Shown piece by piece: positions 60,500-64,000 of a stretch of DNA of 64,000 nucleotides. The DNA is from Lottia gigantea (taxonomy: Eukaryota; Mollusca; Gastropoda; Lottiidae). The position numbers were made by a program, and so were the translations under genes. The stretch spans positions 1,512,105-1,576,104 of the forward strand of contig NW_008707797.1 of assembly GCF_000327385.1 (NCBI RefSeq). The letters run 5' to 3'. Positions within the stretch are counted from its first letter, which is position 1; each line of letters begins with the position of its first letter. The notes below the pieces were generated by a model, which was not told where the DNA came from, ran no database searches, and worked only from the letters and a program-made list of their open reading frames with translations.

Positions 60500-61600
60500 A
60501 TAGTAAAGGGGCTGTAAAGAGGTTTTCTAAACCTTTTATAAGTGTCGGGGACATTGATATCATCGATTTGAAGTATTCTATTTGTGAGAAGATCCTGCAA
60601 TTATTGAATGGCTAAAAGGACTGTAAAGAGGTTTTCTTAACTTAACTTAAAGTGTCGGGGGAATTGATATCATCGATTTGAAGTATTGTATTTGTCAGAT
60701 GTCTGTGGTTCCTGCAATTATAGAAATATTTAACGAATCATGTCATTATCACAAATTCTGTTACAAATATCTCAAAGCTTAAACCGTTACTTTTAGCTAT
60801 ACTTCATAAAAGTTTACTTTAAGTTGAATTGCAAGACCGACAGGCGTCTGATTGAAAATTGGAATGGTGCAAAAGGATGCTATCAGTGTCCGCAATGCAC
60901 ATATAAAGTAAAACAAAAAATCCCTACATTCCCTTTAAAGCAACTCATCCTGCAGATATTGTTTATACATTTATATACCAAGCCCAATAGGGTGCAGACA
61001 ATTTGGACCCTCTTTTCAATTCTATTATACTTCACCTCCCACGGGCTTGACTAGAGTGCTTTGGTCTCAGTCTACTTAATTTAATAAATAATTCGTGGCG
61101 ACGAATAATTTGTTATTCGTATCATAAATCTGACTAACAAATATTTAATTTTGGATTTTTACGGGGAATCCCCTTCGATTTAAAATTGCGACTGGGAATT
61201 AAACATAAGACCCGTTGTACAAACTTACAAACGAGTTGCACCTTTAAAAAAATGAGACTGGGGTGCAAAAGAAAAAGCTCTTCCACTGTAGAATCTAGGT
61301 GCGTCATCTCCACGGGTGAATCGTGCACGGACACCGCTAGCATCGATTTGCATCATGAAACGGAACGGAGTGACAATTCAACTAAAACTATACGTTTTAT
61401 GACGTAGCTATATCGTTAAGACTCTTAGTTAGTATTAGTAGCTTTTGTGAGAGTGAGGTCAAAGAACGATTAGTTTTAGTGGAATTGTAGGAACCACAGA
61501 CGTCTGACTGAAATTGGAGTGGTGAATATTATAGAGGATATCAGTGTCTCCGATACGATAAGTTTTTACTTCTTTACAATCCTTTTAATAAGGTGTCAAA
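60500..61600. mobile_element. Cluster of MITE family 2 copies
   Basis: Left halves at about 60510-60600 and 60615-60720 (ggctgtaaagaggttttcta, gacattgatatcatcgattt, gtctgtggttcctgcaatta), a right half at 60830-60920 (gaccgacaggcgtctgattg, gctatcagtgtccgcaatgc) and a further copy at about 61320-61580 (acaccgctagcatcgatttg; attgtaggaaccacagacgt; gatatcagtgtctccgatac). The 60510 and 60615 starts look like a local duplication of one end. Confidence 0.75.
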
Positions 61601-61794
61601 CACCCTTTTTTTACCCCTGTTAAAAACTCGGGAATATTAAAATATAATGCATTTTTATTGCATCAGTATGTTGAAAGATCAAATTACATAATTTAAATCA
61701 TTTTATACAATACTTATTAAAAATTAAATTTAGTTTGTATATAATACCTATTGAGAATGTTCATTCAAGCTTTACGCATATTTAAACCACTTAA

Positions 61795-61974
61795 ATGTCT
61801 GTATTGAAAGAATTCTTTTTCTTTATGTTCTTTGTTAACTCTGTTAACTGCGCAGGTTTTATTTTGGTCATATGTTATGGTTTAAAATTGGGCGCTATCG
61901 GATTAAAATTCCATGGAACGCAATTTAAAGAAGAATTTCGACAGATCATGGATGGCAAGTGTAAGAACCCATAG
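61795..61974 (+). pseudogene. Possible GPCR C-terminal (TM7-helix 8) remnant
   Basis: A 59-residue frame with a hydrophobic stretch (FFFFMFFVNSVNCAGFILVI) followed by FHGTQFKEEFRQIMDGKC and a stop. The pattern resembles the TM7 (NSVNxxxxxI) and amphipathic helix 8 (FxxEFxxI ... C) of rhodopsin-like GPCRs, but the NPxxY motif is not intact and nothing upstream continues the receptor. Fragment or chance likeness. Confidence 0.25.
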
Positions 61975-61979
61975 ACAAA

Positions 61980-62430
61980 ACACGAAATGAAAACTTTTTT
62001 TAATCAGAGAAAGAAAGAACAAACTATATTTTACAAGAATAACAACTTCTGTTCATAGTTAAAGATCCTTTTTACCAGCTGGTCCTTGGTCAAATCTTAT
62101 GGCATTGATCTTTCCCGGATTATCAGATTAGCATAAGGTATTCCTCAAAGATTTTGGAATGGAAATCAAGAACAGAGTTTTGAAGAATGTCCTTGGGCTT
62201 GCCCATCAACATTATGAAAATGAACTTTGTGTTCAACTACTGATCCAAAAATGTCATTGATCGTCCCAGCCTTGTCCTCTGTTCGAGTCTAGGAACCCGT
62301 GTTTATTCAAGTCCGTCACACGAAATATGGTTTCCGAGCAGGATTTTGTACGACCCGTAAACATCCGTATTACAATTTTCACAACATTTCTGACATTTCA
62401 AATGGCAGGTATCTTGAAAATTACGTGACT
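61980..62430. other. Gene-free stretch with a dispersed repeat
   Basis: 62070-62125 matches 51545-51595 in reverse (ccagctggtccttggtcaaa, tcttatggcattgatctttc). No gene seen. Confidence 0.45.
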
Positions 62431-62449
62431 TTTGGGGTCGACCGACTTT

Positions 62450-62645
62450 CGAGATACCAAGTCAGATTACCGAGATACCAAGTCAGATTACCGAGATACC
62501 AAGTCAGATTACCGAGATACCAAGTCAGATTATCGAGATACCAAGTTGGATTACCGAGATACCAAGTTGGATTACCGAGATACCAAGTCTGACTACCGAG
62601 ATACCACGTCGGATTACCAGGTCAGGTTTTCGAGATACTAAGTCG
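62450..62645 (+). repeat. 21-bp minisatellite, about 9 copies
   Basis: Units of gagataccaagtcagattac plus c, with tcagat/ttggat/tctgac variants. Open in more than one frame because of its length; no gene inferred. Confidence 0.93.
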
Positions 62646-62854
62646 GATTTTGAGACGCCGAACGAATTATCATCTTGTTGGAGAAAAAGAGTCACGAAGC
62701 TTAGTATTTCAAATCCAGTCACGATACGCTACGAAAGGTTTCTTCATAATCAAACTCTGTAGATGATAGTTAAACGTGTCAACATCAAGCTTGGAATTTG
62801 ATCCACATTGAAAATTGCAAAAGAAAGGTCTTAGGCCGTGTCTTCACGATTGAA

Positions 62855-63560
62855 CATGTAAAAATGTATGATGGTGTTTTGAACAAATGTATGATGATGT
62901 TTTGAACAAATGTATGACGATGTTTTGAACAAATGTATGACGATGTTTTGAACAAATGTATGACGATGTTTTGAACAAATGTACGACGATGTTTTGAACA
63001 AATGTATGACGATGTTTTGAACAAATGTATCACGATGATTTGAACAAATGTATGATGATGTTTTGAACAAATGTATGACGATGTTTTGAACAAATGTATG
63101 ACGATGTTTTGAACAAATGTATGACGGTGTTTTGAACAAATGTATGACAGTGTTTTGAACAAATGTATGACGGTGTTTTGAACAACTGTATGACGGTGTT
63201 TTGAACAAATGTATGACGGTGTTTTGAACAAATGTATGACGGTGTTTTGAACAAATGTATGACAGTGTTTTGAAGAAATGTATGACGATGTTTTGAACAA
63301 ATGTATCACGATGTTTTGAACAAATGTATGACGATGTTTTGAACAAATGTATGACGATGTTTTGAACAAATGTATGACGGTGTTTTGAACAAATGTATGA
63401 CGGTGTTTTGAACAAATGTATGACGGTGTTTTGAACAAATGTATGACAGTGTTTTGAACAAATGTATGACGATGTTTTGAACAAATGTATCACGATGTTT
63501 TGAACAAATGTATGACGATGTTTTGAACAAGTGTATCACGATGTTTTGAACAAGTGTGTA
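62855..63560 (+). repeat. 23-bp minisatellite, about 30 copies
   Basis: Units of aaatgtatgacgatgttttg plus aac. Variants gatg, ggtg and agtg occur in runs. Since 23 is not a multiple of three, one translated period is 23 residues and several overlapping frames stay open for more than 200 codons without being a gene. Confidence 0.96.
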
Positions 63561-64000
63561 GACGGGGCTTTAGGGTAGGTATTTCAGCATTCAGTGCATG
63601 TATCACATTTCAGTAATTGATATTATGTTTTAATTATTTATCTGCCTGCTTGACTGATTATATTAAGTGCTATGTTGTTAAGAATAAAAATGATTACGAT
63701 CTGCAATCTCATTGTAAAATATACATTAAAAATACCTAGAAAGTATAGAAATTTATCTGATTAAAATACAGATATTGTGTTTCTTATTTCATTGTTTCAT
63801 TTTTTTTCTGTGGGCTGTGTCACCTATTCTACTTGTCTGACTCCATGAATTCGTATTAAGTTGCATTTCCATTTCCGAAAATATCCAACATAAAATTATC
63901 ATATCATTTACAGTACAGTAGAAACTGTATTAAGAGACGACTCAAGGGAATAATCCAAAACGCTCTCTTAATCGAAGGCGGTATCTTAGAAAAGAGATTT
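63561..64000. other. Window end: AT-rich, with a possible pogo-type element start
   Basis: No gene seen. At 63916 a TA followed by cagtagaaactgtattaaga resembles the CAGT-type end of a pogo-like element; its other end would be outside the window. Confidence 0.3.

Noticed and set aside
62785-63539. Overlapping open frames of more than 200 codons on the minus strand
   Set aside because: They are translations of a 23-bp minisatellite. Several frames are open at once because the unit lacks stops, and there is no splice or family signal.

Overview
The window is AT-rich eukaryotic DNA. It holds spliced genes with GT/AG introns, many minisatellites and many small palindromic transposon remnants. 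The gene families point to a lophotrochozoan, most likely a gastropod mollusc: an IL-17 receptor homologue, fibrinogen-domain lectins, and a ShK/fucolectin/EGF membrane receptor. The species cannot be named from the sequence. All gene models were built by eye from homology, splice sites and codon phase; the exons of every assembled model agree in phase.

Layout. (1) 1-3998, minus: LTV1, a 40S ribosome-assembly factor; its 3' end lies outside the window. (2) 4349-12005, plus: SLC17A9/VNUT-type vesicular nucleotide transporter, divergent from LTV1 across about 350 bp. It carries three alternative versions of exon 4. (3) 15417-19582, plus: a 538-residue single-pass receptor with signal peptide, ShKT domain, fucolectin/F5-8C-like domain, EGF-like repeats, membrane helix and a tyrosine-rich tail. 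(4) 20646-22428, plus: the 5' part of a gene with a dynein-heavy-chain AAA5-like module, running towards an assembly gap (22708-22855). A possible further exon with an in-frame stop lies at 23493-23847. (5) 23909-27680 and 31214-34447, both minus: two tandem paralogues of a secreted PAN/apple-EGF-fibrinogen protein (337 residues each). Their exons are almost identical but their introns are not. (6) 39608-59873, minus: a 10-exon, 742-residue IL-17-receptor-like protein with a SEFIR domain. (7) 59874-64000: no firm gene; repeats, two large minisatellites and a possible GPCR C-terminal remnant.

Several neighbouring genes (ShKT/fucolectin receptor, two fibrinogen lectins, IL-17R-like receptor) would fit extracellular recognition and innate signalling. 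Joint function is inference from proximity and domain type only. The most notable observations are the three-way exon choice in the nucleotide transporter, the LTV1 coding repeat that has multiplied a splice donor, the patchwork identity of the lectin paralogues, and the domain combination of the 15.4-19.6 kb receptor.
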